This document shows, in pieces, positions 51,030 through 63,766 of a stretch of DNA of 64,000 nucleotides. Origin of the DNA: Hypomesus transpacificus (taxonomy: Eukaryota; Chordata; Actinopteri; Osmeriformes; Osmeridae); NCBI RefSeq assembly GCF_021917145.1, contig NC_061078.1:9809604-9873603 (forward strand). The letters are read 5' to 3'. Under the pieces are notes generated by a model. It saw only the letters and a program-made list of their open reading frames with translations. It was not told where the DNA came from and made no database searches. Position numbers and translations under genes: made by a program. The stretch's first letter is position 1; every line of letters starts with the position of its first letter.

Positions 51030-51280
51030 TTTACCTTTGTAAGTGCTAGTTGGGGGGGGTAAACTGCTTGCTTCCTGCTAATCCAAGTTCGAAGTGTCAC
51101 AGGGCCAGTCTCATCTTGAAGTGAACTGCACCTTGCCTGGGGGAGCGGGCAACAGTCTCCTTGGCCATTCCAAAAATAAAAAGGTGTTGCCCTCAATACA
51201 TATTCCACTGGGACTGCGCTGCAGGCCCCTGACAGTCTCACCCAGACAGGGGGTTTCCAGGCTACCTGAGATATATACGG
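51030..51280 (-). promoter_or_regulatory. GC-rich island, candidate prr33 promoter and leader exon
   Basis: A 250-bp GC-rich block stands out from AT-rich surroundings. On the minus strand it holds TATATAT (51,271-51,277), about 210 nt of GC-rich DNA with a GGAATG (M-CAT-like) site, and a donor ACAAAG|GTAAAC near 51,035/51,034. A leader exon of about 51,245-51,035 splicing to 48,741 is possible. It could equally be a muscle enhancer for tnnt3. Confidence 0.3.
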
Positions 51281-51924
51281 CAGCCCTACAGGGAGCGCTG
51301 CTCTGAACTCCACTGACATGCATCCCCTTGAGGTAGCTATGAGCCAGCTCAGCCAGGGTTTTTTAGCCCATCTACAACGGGTCTACCAAAACATATAGGT
51401 TAGCAATTCCAAGCCTCCGGGGGAGACTGAACACTCCTTCAATTTGTTGGGTGGTTATGTCTGTGGGTGTGTCTACTGTGAAGATGTACAGTACATGTTT
51501 ATGTATGCTAATTTCACACATGATAATGTATGAATATGCAAGAAAGCTACATTATATAAATGTATCAGTATTGATGCTACAGTACATATAGTACAACAAT
51601 GACATTACAAGTTTAATAAGAAGTTTTACGTGATTGAGTAAAGCTTCTTCATGGTCTTGAACAACCCATATTACTTAGTCATACTATTCACACATAAACA
51701 ACTCTAGAATATGTTGAATCTGCATAATACAATATAGAGAAATTAGAATATATAATATTACAGAGAATCCTTTCACTATATACACAAATGTGTGCAGCTA
51801 CCAAATCCGGAAAATATTTACAGCATTTTGTAAATTAATGATCAGTTAAGCAATGAAATCTCAGTGGAAAAGTATATAAATATTGTGGATATAATATTAT
51901 TTGGAAAACATATGGCATCTCTCC

Positions 51925-51936
51925 CTCCCCCCTCCC

Positions 51937-51985
<49 letters not shown>

Positions 51986-52023
51986 TCTGTCTCTCGCTAT
52001 ATATATATATATATATATATATA
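51925..52023. repeat. (CT)n and (AT)n microsatellites
   Basis: A CT run with a few GT interruptions is followed directly by about 13 AT units (51,998-52,023). It lies roughly 470 bp upstream of the presumed tnnt3 start. Confidence 0.95.
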
Positions 52024-52426
52024 CAGTAAGTCATATATGAAAATAAAAAACATTAAAGAATAAAAGATTAAATGACCGTGAAAACTATTACTTTGTGTAG
52101 GATGAAGACTGGCTACATACTCACTACTTTCCCTAAAGAAAAATAAGAAGGTGCTTTGTCTGAATACCTCAGGCATGTGTCAATTTCAGCCACAGAATGC
52201 TAAGAGCTTTCCATTGCTTGTCTTCTTGCTCCCCCTAGGATCATTTTTGCTTGCCTAGTGCCATGGTAAATATAGCTGCGGACATCATTTCAGCTGCTCC
52301 TTTCTAAAACTTGAGCCACTCTCCTTCCGTCCAGAGTGTTCCATCAATCTCCTTATTCAGTGCCGGGGGATAAGATGTCTCCAACCCCCCCCCCTTAGAC
52401 ATTACCCCCTTACCCCCACAATCTCA

Positions 52427-52552
52427 GCCAATAAGGGGCTTCAAAATATCAAATATCACTATAACACAAGGACTTATTCTCTGACCAAAGTTGACAGAAC
52501 CTTACAGCCAATTGCCACCACCAGAGAGCCTACTTCTTTCAGCTTTTCAGAG
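52427..52552 (+). promoter_or_regulatory. tnnt3: tnnt3 proximal promoter and non-coding exon 1
   Basis: A CCAAT box lies in AGCCAATAAGGG (52,427 onward, also close to a CArG box). TATAAC at 52,460-52,465 could serve as the TATA box. The leader exon ends at a strong donor, TTTTCAGAG|GTAAGA (52,552/52,553). The transcription start is estimated at about 52,490. The site calls are inference from motif and spacing. Confidence 0.45.
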
Positions 52553-53848
52553 GTAAGATAGACAGACAAAAGCAGTTGGATGGATGTGAGGGTACTGTTG
52601 CCCAATAACTTTCCTTTAACATGGGTGATTCTTAAGTGATTCTCTTATATACACATTTTTATTCCAAATTTTAACTCTCGGATTAATTAGAATGGATGAG
52701 GTTATAGTAAACCTTGTTTATATAGAAGTCTGACAGGAAAATGTACACCATGTAAATAATAGCTAATTGTAATTTAAGCTCCGTCTGCTCAAGTACTGTA
52801 GTCATTTGAGCTAGAACAGGTGGCTGGTTGACATGTCTTCTATTTGAAAAATATGTCAAACATGCGTTATGTTTACGTCTAACTGTTTGCAATTCAATTT
52901 CGTATACTTGGTGCAAGAAATTACATATGTTTTATTATGGAACATCACATAGTTTGTAAATGTGGTGGTAAATGTTTTAATTTTAAAAGCACTGACTATG
53001 TAAGATCTATCGACTGAAGTTTTTACTTTGATGTATGTGTGTATAAATCTTTTAAAAAGCATGTAATGTGTTCCTTTAATGTGATCAACTGCATTTTATA
53101 AAAGGAGAAGGCTATTTTGACTGGGCTATGTATTTGGCTACATTTCATCCTGCTGTTTAAAATGATATCTAAACCTTTAAAGTGGTCTCTCTGACCGGAG
53201 AATATAGAAAATGAATGTTAACAATGACAACTTCGAACGGGACAGCTAATATTAAACTTACAGTGGCCCAAACAAGAATATTTCTGTGTTTGGAGCATGA
53301 TGGTTAGTTCTGGGGTTTGACAGTGATTTCTCTTCCTACTTCCAACTTTACAGAGAGACATTTTGAAAATCTACTATTCCTGCTTCTGCAAAACAAGCAA
53401 GTTATACCATAAGTAGAGTGGCACATTATACCACAGACATTCGGTATAGGCTTCTACTGACAGCCACTTTAAGGCGCATCTTTAATGGAAATGACCATGT
53501 CCATATATAGATAAGGCAAAAGGATTAAGACAGCTATTTGGACAGAGGTCTCAGCTGATGCTCAGAAACACGATCCTGACCTGGCCTAATCCTTAAAGAC
53601 ATCTTGGCAGCGATGGAAGGTCAAGAGGGAAAATGTCATTCAATGACAAACATATATAGCCCTGTCTAAAATGGATTGCAACAGCAAAATGTCCAAGACT
53701 TTGAATGAATTTGCTATGCGGTTAATTTTTGTTGCAGGCCCCGCCCTGTATGATACATTTTTATCATAGACCCATTAGAGCCTACAGAGGTATATACAAA
53801 AGTTAATATCAAATGATGATCAAAAACAAGTTGTCTTTATGGTGTTTA

Positions 53849-54231
53849 CTAGCCTGACTGCCACCCCAACTTAGCCCCACCCACAAAAACATTTGGTCGG
53901 GAAGTTGGGTCTGGGGAAGCTCGGTTGGGGAAAAACTATGTCCGGAAAGGAGCTGTTCGGACCAATGAAATTGTCAGTGCCGGCTTTATACGATGATGGA
54001 CAGATGATCAACAGTAACGTAATCAACCACGTCACCAAAGAGCGCTTGGGTTGAATTCGTTTTCAACATACAACATATTACATTGCTCTGATTGGTTGTA
54101 GGTCTATCCAATTGAGCGAAGAGGCATTTGTTTTACGAGTTCGGTTAAAACACGCCCCATACCCACAGCCCAACGGAGAGTTATCAGACTCAAATTCTGA
54201 CTACAATTATGAGTATGACAACGTCAGGCAG
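53849..54231. mobile_element. hAT-like MITE (383 bp) in tnnt3 intron 1
   Basis: It is flanked by a perfect 8-bp direct repeat, GGTGTTTA (53,841-53,848 and 54,232-54,239). The ends are short inverted repeats, CTAGCCTGAC left and GTCAGGCAG right (reverse complement CTGCCTGAC). It has no coding capacity. An 8-bp duplication is the mark of hAT transposition. Confidence 0.8.
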
Positions 54232-54508
54232 GGTGTTTAGAACCTTGTGAGGTTGCTAGGAATTTGAGAGCGGTCATCAAATTAGAGAATATTCTGTAAA
54301 TCGTGACACGTTCATGACAAAATTCACATTCCTTCACTTTCTTATGAGATTTTCTTTCAGAAAATTATTTTGAGATGTTGCAAACTCAAAGCTTCATAAA
54401 GTTTGGGATCAGCCACTGGACGCTGTCTGCTTGATGTTCTTCTATGTGCAAGTGATTCCTGTACCTTAAACTATTTTGCTTTGTTTCAGTTTTACATCCA
54501 CTGTGAAC

Positions 54509-56592
54509 ATGTCTGACACCGAAGCGTAAGTGCTCTGATCCGGTCATTTTACTGACCAGAGGCAATTATTGGACTAGCTTGCTGATTGGCAGGCTGGTCA
54601 TCATACATTATTTTAGGTCTTTATATTGGCCTACCGTTCTACTGTATTTCTCAACCTAATTTTTTTTCTCTTCATTTTTCAGCGATGCCTTAGGTAAGCA
54701 ACAATTGTAATTAGTAACAATCCGACCATTATTTTTTAGATGACGCTTCTGTCAAGTGAGGCCCACAGTTGAATTTGATGAATACAACTTGTGCTAAATA
54801 GGAAATTAAATGTGTAAAAATTGTGTTTATTCAAAGTTTTTTCTCCAATGTTTGACACAGTGTTTCTCATGATTATGTACACATTAATAATTGATAATTT
54901 TGTGCAGGTTTGGCTTTGTTCCCTAAATAATGGTTAATATGCAGCTGCCCACGTTTCGCATTTTACAAACCTTGTTTGTTACTGTGAATCTACCCTGAGT
55001 TTTTAATGCATATTTTCAGGGGAAGAACGTTTTGTTTTTAATATTTAAATCATCTTCAATTGGCCAAAATATTAAAAGCATTTGAACACTTCCTCAACCT
55101 GGAATTATGTTTGGAAAACCAAGTGTGCCAAATGCTGTCTTTCTAGACTTATGGCCTGATAAATCATAGTTGCAGTTAAAAATTGGAAATTGGTTGGAAT
55201 TAGATTTGATTTTGTTTGTTAAAATTCAATTTGTATTGTCTCGAGAGACAGCATAGCCTTACTGTGCTTATATGTATGAATTTGATTTTTATGAATTGAG
55301 AAATGACGTTCTTTTTTAATTGTTTCACCATATCTTTTTGCGGATAATGAAGAGGATGAAGGTAAAAAGGATGGACAATTTGGTTTTAAAAACGTATTTT
55401 TAAATTACTAATTTGTCAACTCTACACCCTTAATATCAATTGTGTTTGACAATGCTTCCTTTGCTGACCTGGGGACTCCTCATGTTTGTGATTGACTCAT
55501 TTCTTAATTAAAACCTCTGTCTTCAAAGATCATCATGTAATTCATTGATCCTCACCTTGTATAATGTTTTGTTTTGTGTGAAATCAGACTATTCATGGTT
55601 CATCTCAGTCTTCACACTCAACAAAGCAAGTTATAGGTGCTCTGTGCTATCTTTACTGGCCTTACTTGAATAATTACATAAAAGTAATATGACGAAATCT
55701 TATCTAATTATAGGTTTCCATCACATCACATTTTATCTCTACTAAATGTAGCATTCTGAATATAAATTCAGTAACTAACTAACTACATGTATATATTGTG
55801 TGCCTCTACCATTAACTGGAATGTAATGTTTTTTTTGTGTAAATCATCTGCAACTAAATCTTGATACAGCTTCAGCTAGTGATAAACACACCTAATGCAA
55901 ACATGCTTGATGAGTACAACATTTGCCACTTGGACAAAAAATTCATCATTTGCTAAGATTTGTCTGTCAAGTGGGAAACATACAGTACTGTATTATGTTG
56001 TCAAAAAACACCTGCTAGCTAGGAAAGTATTATTAATAATAGTGTGCCATGTTTGTCAAACACTAGTTAATTAAGGGTGTGCTCTTTCTGACTGAGTGAC
56101 AGTGAGTTAAATACTTATTTAAACACATGAAAAATGTGATTGGGCCATAGATTACTCCACATTTTTTGGTGTGTGATAGGTTTTCAACCCAGGTATCTCC
56201 AGTACATAGAAAAACATCATTACCATCAATATCTAACGGATCATTTCTCTCCTGTTGTTGGTCACTGACCCATCTCTCTCTATTTGGTCACCTCTTTTCC
56301 ATCACTCTCCCATTTGATAAAATGATTTCCTGTTCCCTATTTCATCTATTTACTCTCTCTTGTCCTCACACTTCTTCTCCTCTGCATCAGTGGTCATGGC
56401 TATTCCCTCGCAATGCTGCCCACTCTTAACCCTTTCTTTGTGTCCCAATCGCTTTCTTTTTTCCTCATGCCTTCATGATCAATAACCTCCGAACCCTTCC
56501 TCTCCCTGGTTGCTCGTTGCATGCTGCGTGACCATAGCCGAAGAAGTAGTAGAAGTAGAGGTAGCCCCTGAGGCAGCCCCTGAGCCAGAGGT

Positions 56593-56626
<34 letters not shown>

Positions 56627-59600
56627 GTAGAACCTGAACCAGAGCCAGAGCCAGAGCCAGAGCCAGAACCAGAGCCAGTGGCGGAGGAAGGTATGTGGCA
56701 TGGGGTATTCATTCATCCTTCCCAGCCAGAACAGTGCATCTGTTTCTAGCTAGACCAAACCCACTAATATAGCAGCGCCTAGTGGTCGTGTCCCAGCCCT
56801 TTGAAGTAGCTTACTGGAGGTACCTCCTCTTCATAACTGCCCACTATGAAGAAATAGACATACTTTATATGCATAGTCAGTTATGCGTATTCCTGTAGTT
56901 ACTGAGATGGCCATTCACACTGTCAAAGCACCTCTCTCTCCCTACTGCTTTAGCTGCATTGTCTCATGCTGCTTACTTGCTTTTGTGATGCGGACTCTAG
57001 TAGCTACTGGCTACTCTGTAGTATGTGTTACTAAGTCAGCCATGATGCTACAAACTAAGCAAATTTCCTTACTGCATTTATTCTCACATCAGTCATCACG
57101 CTAGAAACTATTGTGATAACACTACTTCTAAGATACAGTGTATACCTTATTACCAAAAAGATGACTTTTTTGCTCTTTTGTATATAAATGTGAGCTAGCA
57201 TATATCACCATATTAGAGATTGAGGTAGATTATACATGTGCCAGTTTGTTGCTTTCTAGCATCTGTGCTGAATGTGTGATTTTATGCTTTTGTTGATTAT
57301 AGCAATTGTAGCTATGTAAAAGAGTACTCAAAGGTACAAAGAAAGTTTTCACGGTAACCAACTCTTACATCACATTTCAAATTAACCTGCTTTTACTCGA
57401 AGAAACTTCTCCATTCCAACATGGCTCTGAAATTTCTAAATAAAATAAAAATATAATCTGATTATGTGCTGACATTTACTGGTTACTGCTGGTTAACATC
57501 AGCATTACATGATAATGGGTGATGATTTCTTCATGTAAAAGACACTTCTTTGCCCCTTCTGAGGTATTGTATTAATTTTTGTTTTCAAATGATAGCAAGT
57601 GTTTGCAATACAGAAGCTAAAGTATGTGTCTACTTATATTCAGCTTTCACATTGGGGTGTCATACAAAATCTAAATTTTCAATGTTGTTATTGATGGCCT
57701 CTATTTATCTTTACTTCAAATGCTGATTCTGTGTTATTTTCAAAGATAGAAATATTGTAATGTGTACACCTCAATTTGTGTGAATGTGTTCATAAAGCTC
57801 TGCATTGTACACAGATCATGTGCTGTCAGGCCTAGCGACTTGTGTTGAGCCTATGGTTGTGTCACTAATGATGTTCTGCTTTTGCTTTGGACGCTTACTG
57901 CATGCAGAGGCCTATGAAGAGGAAGGTATGTTGACCCACATTCTTGTATGTGTACTTCTTATTGGGCTGTCAGCTCTGTCTCCTTATTGGCTGGAAGGCT
58001 GGTGGGGGAGGGGGATGGGTAGTCCAGGAGGCTGGGGGTCTTCATGTTGGAGAGTGCATTTATTGCAAGCCTAAACCTATGTCCACAATACAAAATACTG
58101 TAAAAATATGTCCCTTTATCTAAAGAAATTCCCGTGGCCCAAGCAACAAATATTTAAAATCAGAGGCTTAAGTCTCCTCTAGAAGCGTGACACCGAGAGA
58201 AAGGGTGAAGGATTATATACTGCTGACTTGTCCGCCGCGGGGGTTGACCCCACAGCTCATGTCTCGCTCTGCTTCTTCTCTTTTTTGCATGATGTGCCAA
58301 ACCAGTCGAGGAAGGAGATCAAGATGGTAGTTTGTATTTCCAGTGTTGTTGCTTTGCCAGTGCTTTGGTCAAGCCCAAAAACTAATTACCCCCCCAAATT
58401 TAATTAACTTACTGTTGTTGTTAGTTTTTTTTTATCATACTGAAGTACAATTAACAGTTATACTATCATCCAAGTACAGAGTTAATCTTGGATTGGAAAG
58501 TCAAATATGGTAGATAATGTAGTTAGGTTTGCGAGTGTGCATCATAATATGGATCTGATCTGTAGAACAGAGGTTTGTATACAGTGAGATATTCTGCATC
58601 ATACTAATCCGTATTAGCACATCCAATGTAATTTTACCAGTTGGATTTTAAAACTAATGTAAGCCCAATTAACAGGAACATTAAAAAAGACTTATACACA
58701 TTTTACCTTATCTTTCAAAACAAAGCATAACCGGGATCCCTGAAATGATACTAAAAGTGTGTCCACGTGAATACACCTCGAAATTAACCACCAATGTGGT
58801 GTGTTGCCTAAAACCTTGACCTCATGAGACATCTAACCTTGTAACATATTCTTCTTTTTTTAACCAAACAGAAGAAAAGCCAAAGCCAAAGTAAGTCTGT
58901 TTAATTTCACTTGTCAGTGTCACACCCTTCACCTTGTATAGCATGTTTATACTTTTAGCAGTTACTACAGTGTAGCACCATATGTTATATAATGGGGTAC
59001 TTCTTACCAAATCAATTATCTTCAATGAATCTCCATAGACCTACTGCTCCTAAGATCCCTGATGGAGAGAAGGTGGACTTTGATGTAAGCAGATTCTTGG
59101 TTTCATATCCCTCTCCATGTTTCCCCTGTCTGCACACATCCCCCCACCACGATGCAAATGTAAAGTTTTACCAACATGGTCTGACTCAATGTAACCCCCA
59201 AACATCTATTATGGTTCTAACAGGACATCCATAAGAAGAGACAGAACAAAGACCTGGTTGAGCTGCAGGGACTGATCGACGCTCACTTTGTGGGCAGGAA
59301 GAAGGAGGAGGAGGAGCTCCTTGCTCTCATGGCCAGAATTGTTCGTGAATACAGCAACGTTTTCCCAATGTACTCTCAGTACAGCACAGCACATTAGTTA
59401 CACATCCGTATCGATCCACTCAACATAGCTAAGTGGAGCCTCTCTCAGCCAAGCGCATATAAAATCCATTTCTAAGCCACTCAAAATCCAACAGGGCTAA
59501 GAAACAGTGCCTCCAGGTGGAAGTGAAATAACTGTTTGTGTGTGGCCCGTAGGAAAAACGTAGGACTGAGAGGGCTGAGCAACAGAGAATCCGTGCTGAA

Positions 59601-62600
59601 AAGGACAAGGAGCGCCAAGCGAGACGTGAGGTGAGTGCACCCCTGTAATGTATTTACAAAATGTAAAGATGTTAAGGTACTTTTGGTTTCCCTTTGGCGT
59701 GCCTTAGGTGCAACTGGTTCTTTGCATGAACAATCAAATGCAGGCAACTTAGGTGCCACAGTAATTCTTCAGTATTTGGTTTGTCCTGGCAGGCTGAGAG
59801 GCTGAAGAGGGAGGAAGCAGATGCCCATAAGAGAGCAGAGGAAGATGCTAAGAAGAAGTCTGCTCTGTCCAACATGGGCTCCAGCTACAGCAGCCATCTG
59901 CAGAAGGTACTGTACATGTAACATATGACAGAAAATAACACCCCAGACCTGAACTTCTCAATTATTCAGCGTAGCCAGGTACCAGTGATAGTACAGTTCA
60001 TAACCAACTATTTTCAAACGCAATATAATGTTCAATTTCACTGGGATTACAGTTTTTGATGTCAAGTCAAGTTTATTTATAGAGTACATTTACTAAACAA
60101 CAACTGTTAAACAAATTACTATACAGTCAGAGTAGGAAAAGCCATAGAACAACACAAAACAAAACAACATTTTAACAAAAAAAGAAAGAAAGGCAACTGT
60201 CATACTGTGTTAAAAGCCAAATAATACAAATGAGTCTTTAGACGGGATTTAAAAACATGTAGTGTATGGGCCAGCCTAACATGTAGAGACAGCGCGTTCC
60301 AGAGTTTAGGGGCTGCAACTGAAAAGACATGATCACTCTTGTGCTTCAACCTAGATTTTGTGACCCTCAGAAGCTTACTTATTGGACCTTGATAAGACGT
60401 GTAGCTTGAACAGATCAATAAGGGGAGCTCTTGTTGGCTTTTTCCTGTTAAAAGATGCAGCAAACCTGCAATATTTTATTTTTCTATAACTTAAAGGCTG
60501 ACTCGAAGAGAGGTGGTGGTAAGAAGCAGACTGAGAGAGAAAAGAAGAAGAAGATTCTTGCAGACAGACGTAAAGCAATCAACATCGATCATCTGAGCGA
60601 AGACAAGCTGAAGTGAGCTGTTCTTTCTTTAGCGTTATTCATTGCCAGCTGGTGATGTCCACAGCTTAAGGAAATACGCATACATTCCTACATTCCACTG
60701 AGCAGTTTATACCATATGTTTGTGAATGGTCCTTATTGAATGTACACTTTTAAAATACCAGCCTAACACTCTGCTCTGGACATTATTTTCATCTAAATGT
60801 ATTAGTTTGTTTTTATTGTGGCTGCAATAGACACACTCTTTGGGTGAACGGTCTGTAACATGTTTCTCTTTCTTTGCCATGCTTAGGGAAAAGGCCAAAG
60901 AGCTGTGGGACTGGATGTATCTTCTTGAGGCTGAGAAATTTGATCACCTTGAGAAACTGAAAAGGCAGAAGTATGAGGTGAGTGGCTGTTCATAGGGAAT
61001 ATGTTGTCATGTACATAGTTTTATTTTCACTAGTGAATAATGATGGGTCTGTAGACAGTTCCTCCTCCTTCAGATTATATGTTGTTGCTCCATAATATTC
61101 CTTATTTTAAAGCAAACTATGATATAACAAGGTGATTCTGATCAGGAGCAATGTCATATTTGTCAACAGGCTTTTATGAACAGGCACTTGAAATAGACTA
61201 CACATCTTGCTAATATTTTCTGTTATCCATTCATAATTTTGTGTGTATTACAACACTCAAAAACAACAACAATCCAAATCACAATTGTGTTTATGACTCG
61301 TAAATAAATCAAACTAAATTACATAACAAATGTGTAAAAGAGGGCTTGAACACATCCTCCAGCACTGATGCTTGATTCCCATGTGAACCCAAATGTCCTT
61401 TGATATCCTTCAGATCACCTCACAGCATAAGAGAGTGGAGGAGCTGAGTAAATTGTGAGTAATAGTGACATGCTCCAAAGACAGGCACAAGCCACAAGGC
61501 CGGGCCTTGGGAGCGCATGGTCTGCATGCCTGGGAAGCTTGTTAATATGGACCATGGAAGCCAGTTACCAACTGGAGGGCAGGCGCCCTCAAGTAGAAGT
61601 GGAAGGTTATTCGCAGATGATGATATGGACGTTCAACTGAACTTTGATAATACATGGATATTGGGTACAACGCACAAAATTTAAGCCGTCAAAATAGCAA
61701 TTTTGATAAGTAAAATAGTCATGCATTTTAGATTATGCTTAACAAATAAGTGAGTTAATTAGCTAGTATTATTCTGTGCATTTGGGTTAAGTATGTTAGT
61801 GGAATACACTCACACAAACTTCACCAGAGAAACAAACAGAAACACATTGATTCGACTTTTACAATATATTGACACTGATGTAATTGATTTTTATAAGGTT
61901 TATAAACTTAAGTCCATATAAGTAGTCATTGGTTTTTGAGTGGAATTGAAATACCAAAATGGAGAATCATTATTTCTGTCCGAAGGTAAGTAAGTGTTTT
62001 CTGGTCAGTCTGCTGGTCAGCTTTGTCTCCATGCTATCTGGCACTTTCTTCCCACAGTTAGGAGCTTTGTTTAAGCTGCTATGGCAACACTGGCCTACTC
62101 GTTTGTTGTCTCGCTCTCCTCCCTATCTTTTCCTATTTTCATTTTTTTTAACTTGAGCTGGAACACCAGAGAGACCACACATATTACTGACACACTAAAG
62201 TTGTAAGTAAAGAGGAAAGAAAGAAAAAAAGAAAGAATTAAAAATAACAAACCGTAACAAACAAAGGAAAGTTATCATTGGAAATAATATTCAATATGAA
62301 TAACCTACAGTTTAATCCATAGTTACCAATCAATAGTGTAATGTTTGTGTTCTGTTGAATAGAGTTGAGAGCACATTCAGTAAAGGCTAGTAATATATGC
62401 CATATCGAGTAAAGTATGTGTACAGTATGTGTGTGAATGCTCTAGGTTTTCCACCTCAAGTAATAATGCGGCCCTCACTCACAGGACTGCTGTCTCCTTC
62501 AAGGTGAGCGTGGGGTTCTCAGAGGTCAGAAGTACTCCGCTACTGGTTTAAAAAGTTGCCATGTGTCATTTTGCAGGTTATATCCCTCAGAAATCGTATT

Positions 62601-63766
62601 GATGAGCTGCAGAAGCAGTAAGTGCCACCTCCCACTATATTTCACTCCCCCCCCCCTTCACCATACTAGCATGGGAAACTGATGCATTTGCTATTTCAAG
62701 AAAGTGACTCTTTCCAGAAGAAATGCATTTGTCATTGCCATTGTCATCTTAAAGTAAAAAGAGAACTTGCCACATTCTGCACACGTATGCAACAGATGCT
62801 GGTAAGGAATAATTGTTCTCTCTGTTGCATTGAAGGATGCACAACACATGAAATGTCCCATCAGTCATTGTAGCTTTAGAAATGACAAACATAGCAAAGG
62901 ATGTACTCCATTCAGACTATTACAACATCCACCCACTCAACTGTTCTATAACCGTGACTGACCCCGTGTCAACTCAGAGGTATTTAATGTTTCTCTATGG
63001 TTGTTACATCTCACTTTTGTTGGATGTAACAGAGAAAGGTGCGATCCACATGATCTCAGTTTTATGTCTGTGTGCAGGTTTAAAGGGGAAAGACACTGAT
63101 GCACACATCAACATTCTCTCAATGTCTTTGTTACACTACACACTTATGCCTAAAAGCAGCCAATTACATTATTGTTATTACATTGAATAATTTAATGCAC
63201 AAAGAGTAAGACTGCTACCTGTATCTAAACTTACCTACATAAGATTACTTATTACAGTAGTGTATTGTATCTTTTACCCTTTGCCTATTATCTTAGTCAT
63301 GTGGATCACAAAATGTGTGTCGTTTTTACTCGTTTTCATTCTTCTGGAATGAAAACTAAGAAAAACCTTATTACATGAATCTCCAGTCTTATGACTCTGT
63401 GGGCATACATGAAATGAGCTGCTGAATAACAAGACGGTAAGTATTGCATGGCATTATAGAAAACAGCCGCATGATTTTTAACAACCACATTTTTGAATAC
63501 ATATTGTTGTCTACGTGTAGAAGTTGGCATGGACTACATTTTCGCACTAAATTAGGAAATATTAATGGGGTAACCTTTGTAATAGTCCTACTTCATTACT
63601 TGGCTCATTTGTTTGATCATAGTGCAACGTGTTGGGCAGTCATGTACATTTGATCAGTGTTTGCCACAAGTGAGCAATATACTTTACAACACCACTGACC
63701 TGTTGCTTGCGCTCATTGCGCATTTGCAGCAGCAAGAAGGGAGCCGCCACCCGCCGCAGAAAGTAG
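54509..63766 (+). CDS. tnnt3: fast skeletal muscle troponin T (295 aa)
   Basis: Coding exons: 54509-54525, 54683-54693, 55353-55361, 56538-56690, 57908-57925, 58306-58326, 58872-58890, 59039-59084, 59224-59340, 59553-59630, 59793-59906, 60497-60612, 60887-60977, then 61414-61454 or 62577-62617, and 63730-63766. The N-terminus MSDTEADAL leads into an acidic hypervariable part from tiny exons and a 51-codon Pro-Glu repeat exon. The conserved core has [11 protein letters not shown] and [20 protein letters not shown] (tropomyosin binding), a basic coiled coil with [35 protein letters not shown], and [20 protein letters not shown] (troponin I/C binding). It ends [11 protein letters not shown]. The two 41-nt exons are the mutually exclusive pair of this family. 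Troponin T anchors the troponin complex to tropomyosin in fast fibres. Confidence 0.96.
56538..56690 (+). repeat. tnnt3: Pro-Glu-coding repeat exon of tnnt3
   Basis: GAACCA/GAGCCA hexamers repeated about 20 times encode EPEPEP with occasional Val. The exon is 153 nt and phase 1 at both ends, so it can be skipped without a frame change. Reverse-strand Gly-Ser and Trp-Leu frames here are artefacts. Confidence 0.9.
60056..60445 (-). mobile_element. non-LTR retrotransposon 3' fragment in a tnnt3 intron
   Basis: The minus-strand frame (60,463-60,200) reads [20 protein letters not shown] then [14 protein letters not shown]. This is the common C-terminus of fish LINE ORF2 (AFSVAAPxLWNxLP...FKxxLKTHLF). 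The 3' tail on the left is CAAGTCAAGTTTATTTATAG. It is antisense to tnnt3, with the right end about 50 bp before the exon at 60,497. The clade is not settled and differs in tail from the 27.6-kb L2-like copy. Confidence 0.75.
61414..62617 (+). other. tnnt3: mutually exclusive exon pair of tnnt3
   Basis: The exons at 61,414-61,454 ([14 protein letters not shown]) and 62,577-62,617 ([14 protein letters not shown]) are both 41 nt, enter in phase 0 and leave in phase 2. Using both would break the frame. Either joins the last exon, giving F or H as the junction residue. They correspond to the alpha/beta alternative exons of vertebrate TNNT3, which tune calcium sensitivity. Confidence 0.9.

Noticed and set aside
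56465..56716. Minus-strand Gly-Ser and Trp-Leu repeat frames
   Set aside because: They are antisense shadows of the tnnt3 Pro-Glu hexamer exon.
62446..62505. Possible extra tnnt3 exon ending CTTCAAG|GTGAGC
   Set aside because: It has no frame that joins its neighbours and no match to troponin T; the two 41-nt exons already fill this position.
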